Positions 52,762 to 60,865 of a stretch of DNA of 64,000 nt are shown one piece after another. Under the pieces are notes generated by a model. That model worked only from the letters and a program-made list of their open reading frames with translations. It made no database searches and was not told the DNA's origin. The DNA comes from JAVDCA01 sp035293985. GTDB taxonomy: Bacteria > Pseudomonadota > Alphaproteobacteria > Rhizobiales > Xanthobacteraceae. The DNA is taken from positions 10,586 to 74,585 of the forward strand of contig DATGLS010000024.1 of NCBI GenBank assembly GCA_035293985.1. The letters are read 5' to 3'. The position numbers and the translations under genes are program-made. The stretch's first letter is position 1. Each line of letters starts with the position of its first letter.

Positions 52762-53616
52762 TCAAGTCTGTCCGACCTTTCGCCAGCACAGCAAGCTTGC
52801 GGCATTCTCCGGATTGGCGCCGTAGAGCTCAGGCTCGACCTGCTCGATCGCGATCGCTCCGCTCTGTTCAAAACTGCGCATCACCGGCCAGAAGTCGCGA
52901 TTGTAGTCATGGCTCGCCGCGTAATCCGCCGACGAGCCGACGCGACCGGCATCGCCCCGCTCGGCACGCCATTGCCAGCCGAACGGCTCGAAATGGATGC
53001 CCCAGACGTCGCCACCGAGGCGCAAGATCCGTTCGATCGCCGGCGGCGGCAAATGCGGAATCTGGTCGACGCTGAAGACCGTGAAGGCGACCACGCGGCG
53101 GCCCGCCGCCAGCGGCATCGCGTCAGTCGCGTAGTAATCGAACGGATGGATTTCCATCCGCAGGTCGCTGTCGAGGTCGGCGAGCGCGCGGGTCGCATCG
53201 CGTCCGGCGCCGGTGAATTCCAGCGCCGCGTAGCGCGCCGCGCGCGGCGACCCGCCGAGCCACAGGTCGAACAAGTTGCGCCCCCACCCGGCGCCGAGCT
53301 CGACGATGAGATCCGGATCAATCGCGGCGCAGTGATCGAGCAGGATCGTGCGCACCAGCGCATAGAATCCCGTATAGGCGAACCTCGCCGGCGCCGCAAC
53401 GCGGCGGCCACCAAGCACGATATCGGTCGTTTCGCGTCCCGCGCCTTCGGCTTCATCGGCATTGAGCGTCGCGACGGCGCGCGCGAGATTGGTCTCGCCG
53501 GCCTCGCGCAGGCCACGAATCCGCTCGAGCACCGCGCCCCATTTGTCGCGGCCGAACTCGCGCTCGATCCACGCTCGATCGCGCGCGACTTTGGCGGGCG
53601 AAGCGGAAACCTGCAT
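52762..53616 (-). CDS. Class I SAM-dependent methyltransferase-like protein
   Basis: A 284-residue protein. LIVELGAGWGRNLFDLWLGG (about 106-125) is the SAM-binding motif I; MEIHPFDYYATDAMPL and VVAFTVFSVDQIPHLPP follow at the expected spacing of motifs II and III. The acceptor is not evident. It is the first enzyme gene after the RfaH-like gene and is translationally adjacent to the KdnB-like gene. Confidence 0.78.
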   Translation of the reverse strand: MQVSASPAKVARDRAWIEREFGRDKWGAVLERIRGLREAGETNLARAVATLNADEAEGAGRETTDIVLGGRRVAAPARFAYTGFYALVRTILLDHCAAIDPDLIVELGAGWGRNLFDLWLGGSPRAARYAALEFTGAGRDATRALADLDSDLRMEIHPFDYYATDAMPLAAGRRVVAFTVFSVDQIPHLPPPAIERILRLGGDVWGIHFEPFGWQWRAERGDAGRVGSSADYAASHDYNRDFWPVMRSFEQSGAIAIEQVEPELYGANPENAASLLCWRKVGQT

Positions 53617-53634
53617 GAACCGGATGGCCCCAAT

Positions 53635-53642
53635 GCTACCGC
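53635..53642 (-). promoter_or_regulatory. ops-like element core (GCGGTAGC) before the methyltransferase gene
   Basis: Read in the direction of transcription the text is GTGCGGTAGCATTGG. The eight bases GCGGTAGC equal the core of the E. coli ops element (GGCGGTAGCGT) at which RfaH is loaded on RNA polymerase. It lies 19 bases before the start of the first biosynthetic gene and just after the gene for an RfaH-like protein. An 8-base match may be chance and alphaproteobacterial homologues may use other sites. Confidence 0.4.
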
Positions 53643-53643
53643 A

Positions 53644-53671
53644 CTCCGGGTGACTCAGCGGTCACTCGGAG
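53644..53671. terminator. Hairpin between RfaH-like gene and the methyltransferase gene
   Basis: CTCCGGGTGAC pairs with GTCACTCGGAG over eleven positions (one G-T) around a six-base loop. Two more hairpins lie beside it: CCGGC/GCCGG (53675-53687) and GGCGGC/GCCGCC (53701-53716, over the stop of the RfaH-like gene). Three hairpins in a row ahead of an ops-like site suggest a pause or attenuation region. Confidence 0.5.
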
Positions 53672-53706
53672 CCCCCGGCAAGGCCGGAGGGTCGGTGGGC
53701 GGCGGC

Positions 53707-54216
53707 TCAGGCCGCCGCCACCGACAGGTCGTCGAACACGACCCTGATCTTGCGGCCGAGCAGGTCGAGGAGCACCGCGACACGCTCGCCGTCGGACATT
53801 CCGTCGAACAGCCCGAGACTGCTGGCAAAGATTCCGTCGACGATCCGCACCTGGTCGCCGATCGCGAAGCGCGGCCGCGGCTCGAACTGCACGAATCCGC
53901 GCGCGTCCTCGCGCCGCCGCAGACCATCCACGACGCCCCCGGCCACGGCGGCCGGATCTTCGCCGTTGCAGACGAGGCGGCTGACGCCGATGGTCGACTG
54001 GATCGATCGCCAGCGCTGCGCCGCCATGTCGATCGCGACGAACAGGTAGCGGGGAAACAGCGGTGCCGCGACCGTCTCGACACGGCGCGCGTGGCGCCGG
54101 CGCTTCTCGTAGCACGGCAGATAGGTCGCAAAACCTTGCCGGCCGAGATGCCCGACGGCCTTGCTCTCGCAGTGGGGCTGCGTCTGTACCACATACCAGC
54201 GGGCGACAGGCGTCAC
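53707..54216 (-). CDS. NusG/RfaH-family transcription antiterminator
   Basis: A 169-residue specialised NusG paralogue. The NGN domain has WYVVQTQPHCESKAVGHLGR, GFATYLPCYEKRRRHARRVE and PLFPRYLFVAIDMAAQRWRS; the C-terminal KOW domain is GDQVRIVDGIFASSLGLFDG and the following GRKIRVVFDDL. Such proteins bind RNA polymerase and let it read through long operons. The start is GTG at 54216, overlapping the upstream regulator stop (GTGA), so the two are coupled. Its place at the head of the leftward polysaccharide genes fits RfaH, LoaP and UpxY systems. Confidence 0.92.
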   Translation of the reverse strand: MTPVARWYVVQTQPHCESKAVGHLGRQGFATYLPCYEKRRRHARRVETVAAPLFPRYLFVAIDMAAQRWRSIQSTIGVSRLVCNGEDPAAVAGGVVDGLRRREDARGFVQFEPRPRFAIGDQVRIVDGIFASSLGLFDGMSDGERVAVLLDLLGRKIRVVFDDLSVAAA

Positions 54217-54857
54217 GACACGATCTCCTCGCTCGGCTCGGTGCGCACACCGAGCAGAGTCGGCACCAGTACGCGCTCGCGGCCGAACTGCGCGACGGCC
54301 GCCGCAAACGTCTCACCCGCCTTGCGCAGATCGGTGATGAGGATCGCATCGACCGGACCGGGCAGCGCGTCGAAAGCAGGCACGACCGGCGCGCCCATGA
54401 AGGCGGTGGCTGCCGCGTCGCGATCGACCACGGCGACGATGGTGGTCGTGCGCTCGAAGGCGCAGATCGCCGCGATCTCGGCGAGGTCGGACAGACCGGC
54501 GAGCGCGATGCGGCTCCAGCCCCTCTCGTGCGCGAGCGCTATCGTCTTGGCGCAGTCCGCCCGCGCCTGGCGGAAGAACGAGAACGACGAGGTGAGATAC
54601 TCGATCGTCAGGCGCGACTTTTCGGCGAAGCCTTGCGGGGTGAGGTAGTAGGCATAGCGCCGCCGCGGCACCTCGGAGACCTTCACAAGGCCCTTCTTGA
54701 TGCAGCGCTTGAGGTAGGCGTTGACGAGACCGAGCGCGATCCCGAGCTCGGAGGCGAGGCGGCGTTGCGATTGTCCGCCGTCGCGCTCGACCGACTCGAG
54801 CAGCCCCAGCAGGATCTTGTCCTTGTCGGTCTCGGGCTCGTGAATAATGGTCGCCAC
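54213..54857 (-). CDS. Winged helix-turn-helix regulator with a C-terminal sensor-like domain
   Basis: About 214 residues. The N-terminal wHTH (about 10-75) reads KDKILLGLLESVERDGGQSQ, then RRLASELGIALGLVNAYLKR and CIKKGLVKVSEVPRRRYAYY, MarR-like in style. The C-terminal half (GWSRIALAGLSDLAEIAAIC, FERTTTIVAVVDRDAAATAF, PVDAILITDLR) has the alternating pattern of a Rossmann-type ligand-binding domain. I favour the GTG at 54857, since GGGGAG sits 8 bases before it; the GTG at 54863 would be too close. It probably regulates its own promoter and hence the RfaH-like gene and the operon. Confidence 0.83.
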   Translation of the reverse strand: MATIIHEPETDKDKILLGLLESVERDGGQSQRRLASELGIALGLVNAYLKRCIKKGLVKVSEVPRRRYAYYLTPQGFAEKSRLTIEYLTSSFSFFRQARADCAKTIALAHERGWSRIALAGLSDLAEIAAICAFERTTTIVAVVDRDAAATAFMGAPVVPAFDALPGPVDAILITDLRKAGETFAAAVAQFGRERVLVPTLLGVRTEPSEEIVS

Positions 54858-54878
54858 GCGCACAACTCCCCGCGCGTT

Positions 54879-54908
54879 TCTATACGCCGTTCATCGCGTG
54901 AACGTCAA
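54879..54908 (-). promoter_or_regulatory. Sigma-70-like promoter of the regulator / antiterminator unit
   Basis: On the minus strand TTGACG (54908-54903) is followed 18 bases later by TATAGA (54884-54879). It lies about 22 bases before the GTG start at 54857, and is the clearest promoter in the window. Confidence 0.6.
54889..54903. promoter_or_regulatory. Operator palindrome 1, GTTCA-N5-TGAAC, inside the promoter spacer
   Basis: GTTCATCGCGTGAAC is a perfect inverted repeat with a five-base spacer and lies between the -35 and -10 boxes. Adding one flanking base on each side gives CGTTCA-N5-TGAACG (54888-54904). A bound dimer here would block RNA polymerase. Confidence 0.75.
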
Positions 54909-54915
54909 GCGCGTC

Positions 54916-54930
54916 GTTCATGATGTGAAC
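54916..54930. promoter_or_regulatory. Operator palindrome 2, GTTCA-N5-TGAAC, upstream of -35
   Basis: GTTCATGATGTGAAC has the same arms as operator 1 and also extends to CGTTCA-N5-TGAACG (54915-54931). Its centre is 27 bases from that of operator 1, and it lies just upstream of the -35 box. Confidence 0.75.
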
Positions 54931-54942
54931 GGAAATAAGGCA

Positions 54943-54963
54943 CTGAAAAAACTCACATTTCAG
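54943..54963. terminator. Weak hairpin with T run downstream of the GT2 gene
   Basis: CTGAAA pairs with TTTCAG around nine bases; read leftwards the loop and right arm hold a run of six T. It lies between the stop of the GT2 gene (55005) and the regulator promoter and may end transcripts coming from 55853. Confidence 0.35.
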
Positions 54964-55004
54964 AAATGGGATCTTGCGTTTTGCCCTTTATCGACGACTG
55001 CTCG

Positions 55005-55853
55005 CTAGCGCCGACCGTGCCAGGCATCAGCGAGCCGTCGGCGGATACGCTCGACCCGCGGGACCTCGTTCTCGCGCCAGAGCTTGTATTTGAAACGGTA
55101 GCGTCGCGCGGCGATCTCCGCGCGCCAGCTACGCAGGGACGGATGACGCCGGCACCAGGCGAGGAAATCGATCAGGATCTCGATCCGCTGGCGTGATCCT
55201 TCGATGCTTTCGGCGCGCAGGCTGCCCGCCGGGTCGTCGCGGTAGAGCACGCATGGCGCGGCCAGACAGTCGAACTCGGTGAGCGCGCTCACGCGCAGCC
55301 ACATCGCGTAGTCCTCGATCGCGGTGAAGAGCTTCGGCTCGGGGAATCCCTCGACCGTGGCGACGAGCGATCGGTGGATCAGCGCGGAGCTGCAGACGAC
55401 GATGTTGCCGGCGAGCATCGTGTCGAGCCCGAGGACCGGCGGCGGCCGGTCGAGGAGCGGGGCCGGCTGACGCACGCCTGCCACGATCCGCCACGCATTG
55501 GTGCATGACGCCAACCGGCCCGACTTCGCGACCGCCTGCAGCTGCGCCTGGAGCTTGTGCGGCAGCCACTCGTCGTCGCTGTCGAGGAACGCGAGCCACT
55601 CGCCGCGCGCCGCCGCCATGCCACGGTTGCGCGGGATCGCCGGACGCCCGCCGCGCGGGCCCGGCAGCCAGCGAATGCGCGGGTCGGCCATCTGCCGCAC
55701 AAGCGCTTCGGTGTCGTCGGTCGAGGCATCGTCGCATACGAGCACCTCGAGCGGCGCGCATGTCTGCCGCAGGGCGCTTTCGATCCCCGGTATGACGGTC
55801 GCGGCGCGATTCCAGGTGGGGATGATCACCGAGACGGTGGGCGCATCAGACAT
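55005..55853 (-). CDS. Glycosyltransferase family 2
   Basis: A 282-residue GT-A enzyme: PTVSVIIPTWNRAATVIPGI, LEVLVCDDASTDDTEALVRQ, and the metal-binding LAFLDSDDEWLPHKLQAQL. It lies ahead of the regulator, outside the RfaH-started unit, and reads leftwards. The ATG at 55853 overlaps, on the other strand, a possible start of the divergent methyltransferase. Confidence 0.9.
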   Translation of the reverse strand: MSDAPTVSVIIPTWNRAATVIPGIESALRQTCAPLEVLVCDDASTDDTEALVRQMADPRIRWLPGPRGGRPAIPRNRGMAAARGEWLAFLDSDDEWLPHKLQAQLQAVAKSGRLASCTNAWRIVAGVRQPAPLLDRPPPVLGLDTMLAGNIVVCSSALIHRSLVATVEGFPEPKLFTAIEDYAMWLRVSALTEFDCLAAPCVLYRDDPAGSLRAESIEGSRQRIEILIDFLAWCRRHPSLRSWRAEIAARRYRFKYKLWRENEVPRVERIRRRLADAWHGRR

Positions 55854-55944
55854 GGCGAATTTGACCAGCGATTTGATGATCCGCTATGCGAGTGCCGGCG
55901 AGCGGCATAGACTGCGGTCGAATAGCCGACCAGACTCATTGGAC

Positions 55945-56814
55945 ATGTCAACCGGCCCCGTCGACGCTCTCATTCACGGCCTGCCGCCCGGATTGAAGGG
56001 CGAGGTCTGGCTCGACTCCGACGCGATCGGCTCGGTCGCGTATTCCCAGTTCTGGAACGACGAGGAGGTCGAGCGACAGAAGCCCTGGCACGTCGTCGCG
56101 AATGGCTTCGAGAAAATGGAGCAATACGTCGAATCGATGGGCTTTGTCGACGACCTGACGGCTTGTGTCGACCGACTGCGGGCGCGCGGTAAGTTTGTCG
56201 GTGGTGCCGGTATCGATGTTGCGGCTGGCGTGCTGTGGCTGCTGCCGTCGCTCTTCCGCATCGTCAATCCGGACCATGTGACATGCGTGGAATATTCCGC
56301 TCATCGGCTGCTGAAGCTTGGGCCGGAAGTGCTCAAGAAGAATGGCGTTCCGCTTGAGAAGGTCACGTTGGCGCTCGGATCCTTCTACGACATCAAGGCT
56401 CCCGCCGGCAGCATGGATTTTGCGGTATTGTGCCAAGCCTTTCATCACGCGGACCATCCCGACCAACTGCTCGAGCAGATCGCCAGGGTGCTCAAGCCTG
56501 ATGGGGTCATCATCGTCCTGGGCGAGGACGCGGTCGATTGGACCTCCAAGCATGATGTCCTTCATGCGCTGCGCTATTTGGCCTGTCGAGTCCTGCCGAA
56601 GGCATTGCGCCGCAGTTTCCTCTACAGCCCCTACGGACCGCCGCGAACGTTGATCGCTCGATCGCAAGATATTTTCCCCCCTGATCCGGTTCTCGGCGAT
56701 CACGCTTATCTCAGGCGCGAGTATGGCGGGATATTCGGGGCTCGCGGCTTCCAGACGGAGTTCGTGGATCGGCCGGGGTCACATACGCTCTCCCTGGTGG
56801 CTTACCGAAAATAG
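55945..56814 (+). CDS. Class I SAM-dependent methyltransferase (Methyltransf_11-like)
   Basis: A 289-residue methyltransferase. GGAGIDVAAGVLWLLPSLFR lies where motif I is expected but its glycine-rich core is altered; MDFAVLCQAFHHADHPDQLL and IARVLKPDGVIIVLGED are clear motif II/III blocks. I place the start at ATG 55945 (MSTGPVDA), leaving room for a promoter; an in-frame ATG at 55852 would overlap the divergent GT2 start codon. The target is probably a glycan. Confidence 0.78.
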   Translation: MSTGPVDALIHGLPPGLKGEVWLDSDAIGSVAYSQFWNDEEVERQKPWHVVANGFEKMEQYVESMGFVDDLTACVDRLRARGKFVGGAGIDVAAGVLWLLPSLFRIVNPDHVTCVEYSAHRLLKLGPEVLKKNGVPLEKVTLALGSFYDIKAPAGSMDFAVLCQAFHHADHPDQLLEQIARVLKPDGVIIVLGEDAVDWTSKHDVLHALRYLACRVLPKALRRSFLYSPYGPPRTLIARSQDIFPPDPVLGDHAYLRREYGGIFGARGFQTEFVDRPGSHTLSLVAYRK

Positions 56815-56883
56815 CGGCGCCTCCGCATGCGCATCTTGAACACAGTCGAGTTCTACTCGGTGCACTGATCGCGCGGTCTTACG

Positions 56884-58761
56884 TCACTTGCGAGTTCGCC
56901 GCGCCATGTCCGCAATCTCTACAATTGCGCGCGCAATGCGTTGCTCCGAATGCCCATCGCCGAAGGGGTCGCCGTACAGCCGCATGAGTTCGTTGGTCCT
57001 GCGATTGTCTGGTCGGAAGGCAGAACCCGTCGCCAGATCACTTCTTAGCGTTCCCACGAGCGAACCTACATCATCGAAGAAATCAGCGCACTCCTGCAAC
57101 GGCTGCGCGGCCGGTGGGTAGACCTTGTAGAAGTCTTTCAGCGCATAGATCCGCTTACCCGTGGTCAGTGCCTCGTAGATGGTCGTCACCGCGTAGTCCA
57201 TGACGAAGCAATCGACCATCTCAAGCATGCGTCGAAACGGCCATGAGGCGACATAGGCAAACCGCTCGCCGACCTTCTTACGACCGATCTCGATCACCGG
57301 TGATGCCGGACGGGAAACGCCCGGATGCCCCTTCAAGAGAACCTGTATGTCGGGGAAGCCTGCAAGACACTCGATGATCTCAAGCTGTGAATCGAACGAA
57401 CGACGATCATCGCGGGCCGAATATGGTCCATACTCCCAATTCCACAGGATCGCCTGAATCACCACCATGACGGTCGGTCGATCCGGATCGAGCCCCAGCG
57501 CCCGCAATCCGTCGGTTCGCGGAATCCGGTCGCGGCGCGACGCATCGATCAGCGCGCTACCGGTCACCACGTTCTCCATCGAAAACCGGCCGTAGTCTCG
57601 GTTGAATTCGATGCAGCCGGGACCCGGCACCAGATAGTGCGTCGAGGCCATCGCGTCGAAGAGCGTGCAGACGTAATTGACGAAATGCCCGAATGGCCCA
57701 TGTGGCTCGGTAACCACCGGAATATCGCGCCGGCGCACAGCGCGCGCGACGGTGTGCACCTCGATCGTGCTGATATTGCCGAACACGGTCGCATCCGGTT
57801 TCACTGCGTCGAGAATCGCGTCGGCTTCCTCGAGGATCGCCCAAGCGCCTGGAACCAGATGCTTCACGAAATGCTCAAGTCCTCCTTCGGCGAGCGGGAA
57901 CCAATCCGTGTCGTCCAATTGAAACGATTTTCGGAATGCCGGATCGGACCGCAAGCGAGCCCACCACGCGTCGAGAAGCGCCGCTGACGGGGCACTATGC
58001 TCATCCGGTCCGTTGACCGGCATCCGAGTACGGAACTCGTCCCAGAATTCCACATGCGCCATGCGCTGCAGAGCTTTGGAAGCAGTGAGCCGCTGGACCA
58101 TCAGGATACGCGGCCCGGTACCCGCCGGTCGCCGCGACGGCAGCAACGGACGCAATTGCGCAAGGATCCGTTCCGCGAACGTGGCGGTTCGTTCGGTTGG
58201 TGGGTTCGGCTGAGGGCTGTGTTTCCACCGATCGAGAGCGGAAAGCGGAGCGACGACTTCGCTGTGTCGAATGCCACGGCTCATACAGAGGTAGCGCACG
58301 GCCGACGCATAAAGACTCCGCCCATCAAACGACATCGGATCGGGCTCGGCCGCCGGTCGCGGAAGATTCGAATAGATGACTTGTGACGGCGCGACGACGT
58401 CGATGACCGCACGACAACGGTAGAGTTTGGTCCAGATCGATCCACGAAACAGCAGAAGCTCGTAGAACGCTGAACGGAACGGTTCGAATCCGCGCTCTTT
58501 CGCGGTTGGCCACAGCTCGTGCAGCATCCGATCGCCGTCCGTGCACAGATGAAGCAGGTCGTCCAACATGCTGACGCCGGCTTCCTCCTGCCGGCGCCAG
58601 TCCGCGAAATGCTCGGGATAGCGAAACGGAATCCCGAGTTGGCGAAGCTCGTGCGCGACATGGGGCATCAGTGCAATGACCGTCGTTTCCGGATCGGTCA
58701 ACAGATCGGCGAACCGACCGCCATCACCCGGGAATTCGAGGAACAGAAGAGTATGGGACAT
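56884..58761 (-). CDS. Large unrecognised surface-glycan protein, GT-B / CDP-glycerophosphotransferase-like C-terminus
   Basis: A 625-residue soluble protein. The second half has VFGNISTIEVHTVARAVRRR, VVTEPHGPFGHFVNYVC, VLLKGHPGVSRPASPV and VMDYAVTTIYEALTTGKRIY; the GHPG and D-Y-x5-YEALTTGK elements resemble the donor half of GT-B capsule enzymes of the CDP-glycerol glycerophosphotransferase class. The first half has no likeness I can name. It is divergent from an equally large GT-B-like protein at 58822, so the two may act together. Confidence 0.65.
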   Translation of the reverse strand: MSHTLLFLEFPGDGGRFADLLTDPETTVIALMPHVAHELRQLGIPFRYPEHFADWRRQEEAGVSMLDDLLHLCTDGDRMLHELWPTAKERGFEPFRSAFYELLLFRGSIWTKLYRCRAVIDVVAPSQVIYSNLPRPAAEPDPMSFDGRSLYASAVRYLCMSRGIRHSEVVAPLSALDRWKHSPQPNPPTERTATFAERILAQLRPLLPSRRPAGTGPRILMVQRLTASKALQRMAHVEFWDEFRTRMPVNGPDEHSAPSAALLDAWWARLRSDPAFRKSFQLDDTDWFPLAEGGLEHFVKHLVPGAWAILEEADAILDAVKPDATVFGNISTIEVHTVARAVRRRDIPVVTEPHGPFGHFVNYVCTLFDAMASTHYLVPGPGCIEFNRDYGRFSMENVVTGSALIDASRRDRIPRTDGLRALGLDPDRPTVMVVIQAILWNWEYGPYSARDDRRSFDSQLEIIECLAGFPDIQVLLKGHPGVSRPASPVIEIGRKKVGERFAYVASWPFRRMLEMVDCFVMDYAVTTIYEALTTGKRIYALKDFYKVYPPAAQPLQECADFFDDVGSLVGTLRSDLATGSAFRPDNRRTNELMRLYGDPFGDGHSEQRIARAIVEIADMARRTRK

Positions 58762-58821
58762 TGGGGTTTCAATTCGAAGAGATTGTTCGAGGAGGCTCCC
58801 CGGCCGAACCCTTGACGCGCC

Positions 58822-60711
58822 GTGCGACGCCGCGCAAGGTCAATCGAGATATTGGAGCAGCGTACCGACGATGGCTCGGCGCAGAGGTCAGCTGTGATCC
58901 GGGAAGCCGTCGTCGTACCGGAACGGAATTTCGCGAGCTGGAGCGGCCGTGAACCGGCAACGATCTGGTATTTCGGCGATTCATATTCATTCTGGATCAA
59001 CCTTCACGAGCGAACAAAGGCCGGACACCGCCTCGCGCCGGTCGGCGACGTCATCAACAGGTGGGCGCAAGAGCTGACCGAACCATTACGCAACCTCGAT
59101 GCCGCGATGGTGATTTGCGATCCGCTCGCCTGGACCGCCAGCGGCATTGGTAGTCGCGGCCGATTCGAGAGCCCGGTTGTGTCCTTTGCGTGCTGTCTTG
59201 CCGCATTCATCGAGGCCATGGAAGCCGGGGGCCGGCACGTCTTCGTGGTTGGCGACGATGATCTCGGCCAAGCCATGTACGATGCCGCACACGCGCGCCG
59301 GTGGCAGGTCGGCTGGGTGCATCCAAAGGCGGGCAGGCGACGGTGGCGGGCTGGAGTCGTTTTCCAACTTCTCGGTGCGATTCGCGACCGGCTGACAAGC
59401 ATCCGCCACTACGCCCGGCGCAGACTGCATTTGGCGCGCGTCCGACGCCGCTACCCCCTCGATGTCAATGCCCTCCGTCAGGCCGACACCGTGATTGTGC
59501 TGTGGGGTCGAGCGACGACCTTCTCGTCGCATGACAGAGAGATCAAAGATGGTTGGTTCGTCGAGCTTCCCGCGCTGCTGCGAAACTCCGGACGGCGGCT
59601 GGCCTACCTCATCCAGCCGCTCGACTGGACTGACCCGTATGAGGCGATCGCCGCCAACGCGATGGCCTCCGGCGAGCCGGTGTTGATGATCGAAGATGCC
59701 TACACGATCGGCGATATTGTGCGTGCCGCAATTGCCACGTTGCGTCCGCCGGCGCGGCCGCTGCGGTTCCAAAGCCGCAACGGATTGGACTTGACATTTG
59801 CAATCCGGGCGGCGCTGTGGCGTGAAGTTCGCCGTGGCGCACCGACCCTGGCTCACCTGCAGTTCGGCGTCGGACGGCTGATGCACCGCCTCGGGATGAA
59901 GCCACGCGTCGTCATCCATCTGTACGAAGGCCAGCCATGGGAACGGACGCTGCGCACGAGCATCCGCAGCACCCTTCCGGAGGCGCGCGTGGTCGCCGTC
60001 CAACACATGCCGTTTCCGCCGCTGTTCCTCAACTCGATACCGAGCACACGCGAGATTTCGACCGGCAACATACCCGACACCCTGCTCGTCCTGGGTCCCA
60101 GCATCGCGGAGTATCTCGGCAGCTTGGGTTTTCCGAGCGACCGACTGACCGTCGGCGGCGCCCTCCGGTTCGCGGCGGCACGCAGTCTCGGGAAAAGCGG
60201 GCCGGGGCGCGACGTGCTCTGCTGCACGGGCATCGATCGGCAAGAGAGCATCGAGCTCGCTGACAAGGCTGCCCAGGCGGTGACGCGCTTCCCGGGCTTG
60301 CGGCTCGTGGTGAACTTCAATCCCCAGGCGCCGGCCGCGCTGAAGACTGCCGTCAAGAACTTCGTGCTCGGCCGGTTGCCGGCGAATAGCATGACAATCG
60401 ATTTCAGCGAGCTCGGCGTGCGCGATCTAATCGGTTCGGCCGGTGTGGTGCTCTACAGCGACACCAATGCCGCATATGAAGCATTCGCGGCCGGTTGCGA
60501 GCTGATCTTCGTTGGCCGGGATTGCGCGCTCGACTACGACAAGCTCCCGCCGGGCTGGGCGACGCACTGCCGCAGCGTGGACGAAATCGGAGTAGTGTTG
60601 GAGCGTTGGCTCAAGGAGCCGCCTCCAGTCAATCGTAGAGAACAACGTCGATTTGAACTTGAGAATCACCTAGCGGCGGTCGATCACAACGCGTTTTTGT
60701 CAATCGTCTAG
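58822..60711 (+). CDS. Large unrecognised surface-carbohydrate protein, GT-B-like
   Basis: A 629-residue protein. It includes IWYFGDSYSFWINLHER, VFVVGDDDLGQAMYDAAHAR, VVIHLYEGQPWERTLRTSIR, VVAVQHMPFPPLFL and the C-terminal GVVLYSDTNAAYEAFAAGCE followed by LIFVGRDCALDYDKLP. The last block looks like a GT-B donor-binding region and the EGQPWER segment recalls families annotated as surface carbohydrate biosynthesis proteins. The true start may be downstream (several basic residues precede the first folded segment). Not nameable; 60 bases separate it from the divergent gene. Confidence 0.6.
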   Translation: MRRRARSIEILEQRTDDGSAQRSAVIREAVVVPERNFASWSGREPATIWYFGDSYSFWINLHERTKAGHRLAPVGDVINRWAQELTEPLRNLDAAMVICDPLAWTASGIGSRGRFESPVVSFACCLAAFIEAMEAGGRHVFVVGDDDLGQAMYDAAHARRWQVGWVHPKAGRRRWRAGVVFQLLGAIRDRLTSIRHYARRRLHLARVRRRYPLDVNALRQADTVIVLWGRATTFSSHDREIKDGWFVELPALLRNSGRRLAYLIQPLDWTDPYEAIAANAMASGEPVLMIEDAYTIGDIVRAAIATLRPPARPLRFQSRNGLDLTFAIRAALWREVRRGAPTLAHLQFGVGRLMHRLGMKPRVVIHLYEGQPWERTLRTSIRSTLPEARVVAVQHMPFPPLFLNSIPSTREISTGNIPDTLLVLGPSIAEYLGSLGFPSDRLTVGGALRFAAARSLGKSGPGRDVLCCTGIDRQESIELADKAAQAVTRFPGLRLVVNFNPQAPAALKTAVKNFVLGRLPANSMTIDFSELGVRDLIGSAGVVLYSDTNAAYEAFAAGCELIFVGRDCALDYDKLPPGWATHCRSVDEIGVVLERWLKEPPPVNRREQRRFELENHLAAVDHNAFLSIV

Positions 60712-60865
60712 CACGTACTACGATTCCCGCGAGTATGTCTCGTCTTGTCCGTGCACAGCCGTTCGAACGTTGCCGTCCCTCCTCGACTACGCCTCCATAA
60801 GCGAGGAAAGTCATGCGTTAGCCCAACCCGCGACGAGATCTCGATCTGTTCTAGCTGCAACGATT

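Noticed and set aside
55852..55944. Upstream start for the plus-strand methyltransferase
   Set aside because: The start codon would coincide with that of the divergent GT2 gene, leaving no room for promoters; the extra residues show no domain.
60629..60814. 61-codon minus-strand frame
   Set aside because: It overlaps the end of the gene at 58822-60711 and has no ribosome site or family likeness.
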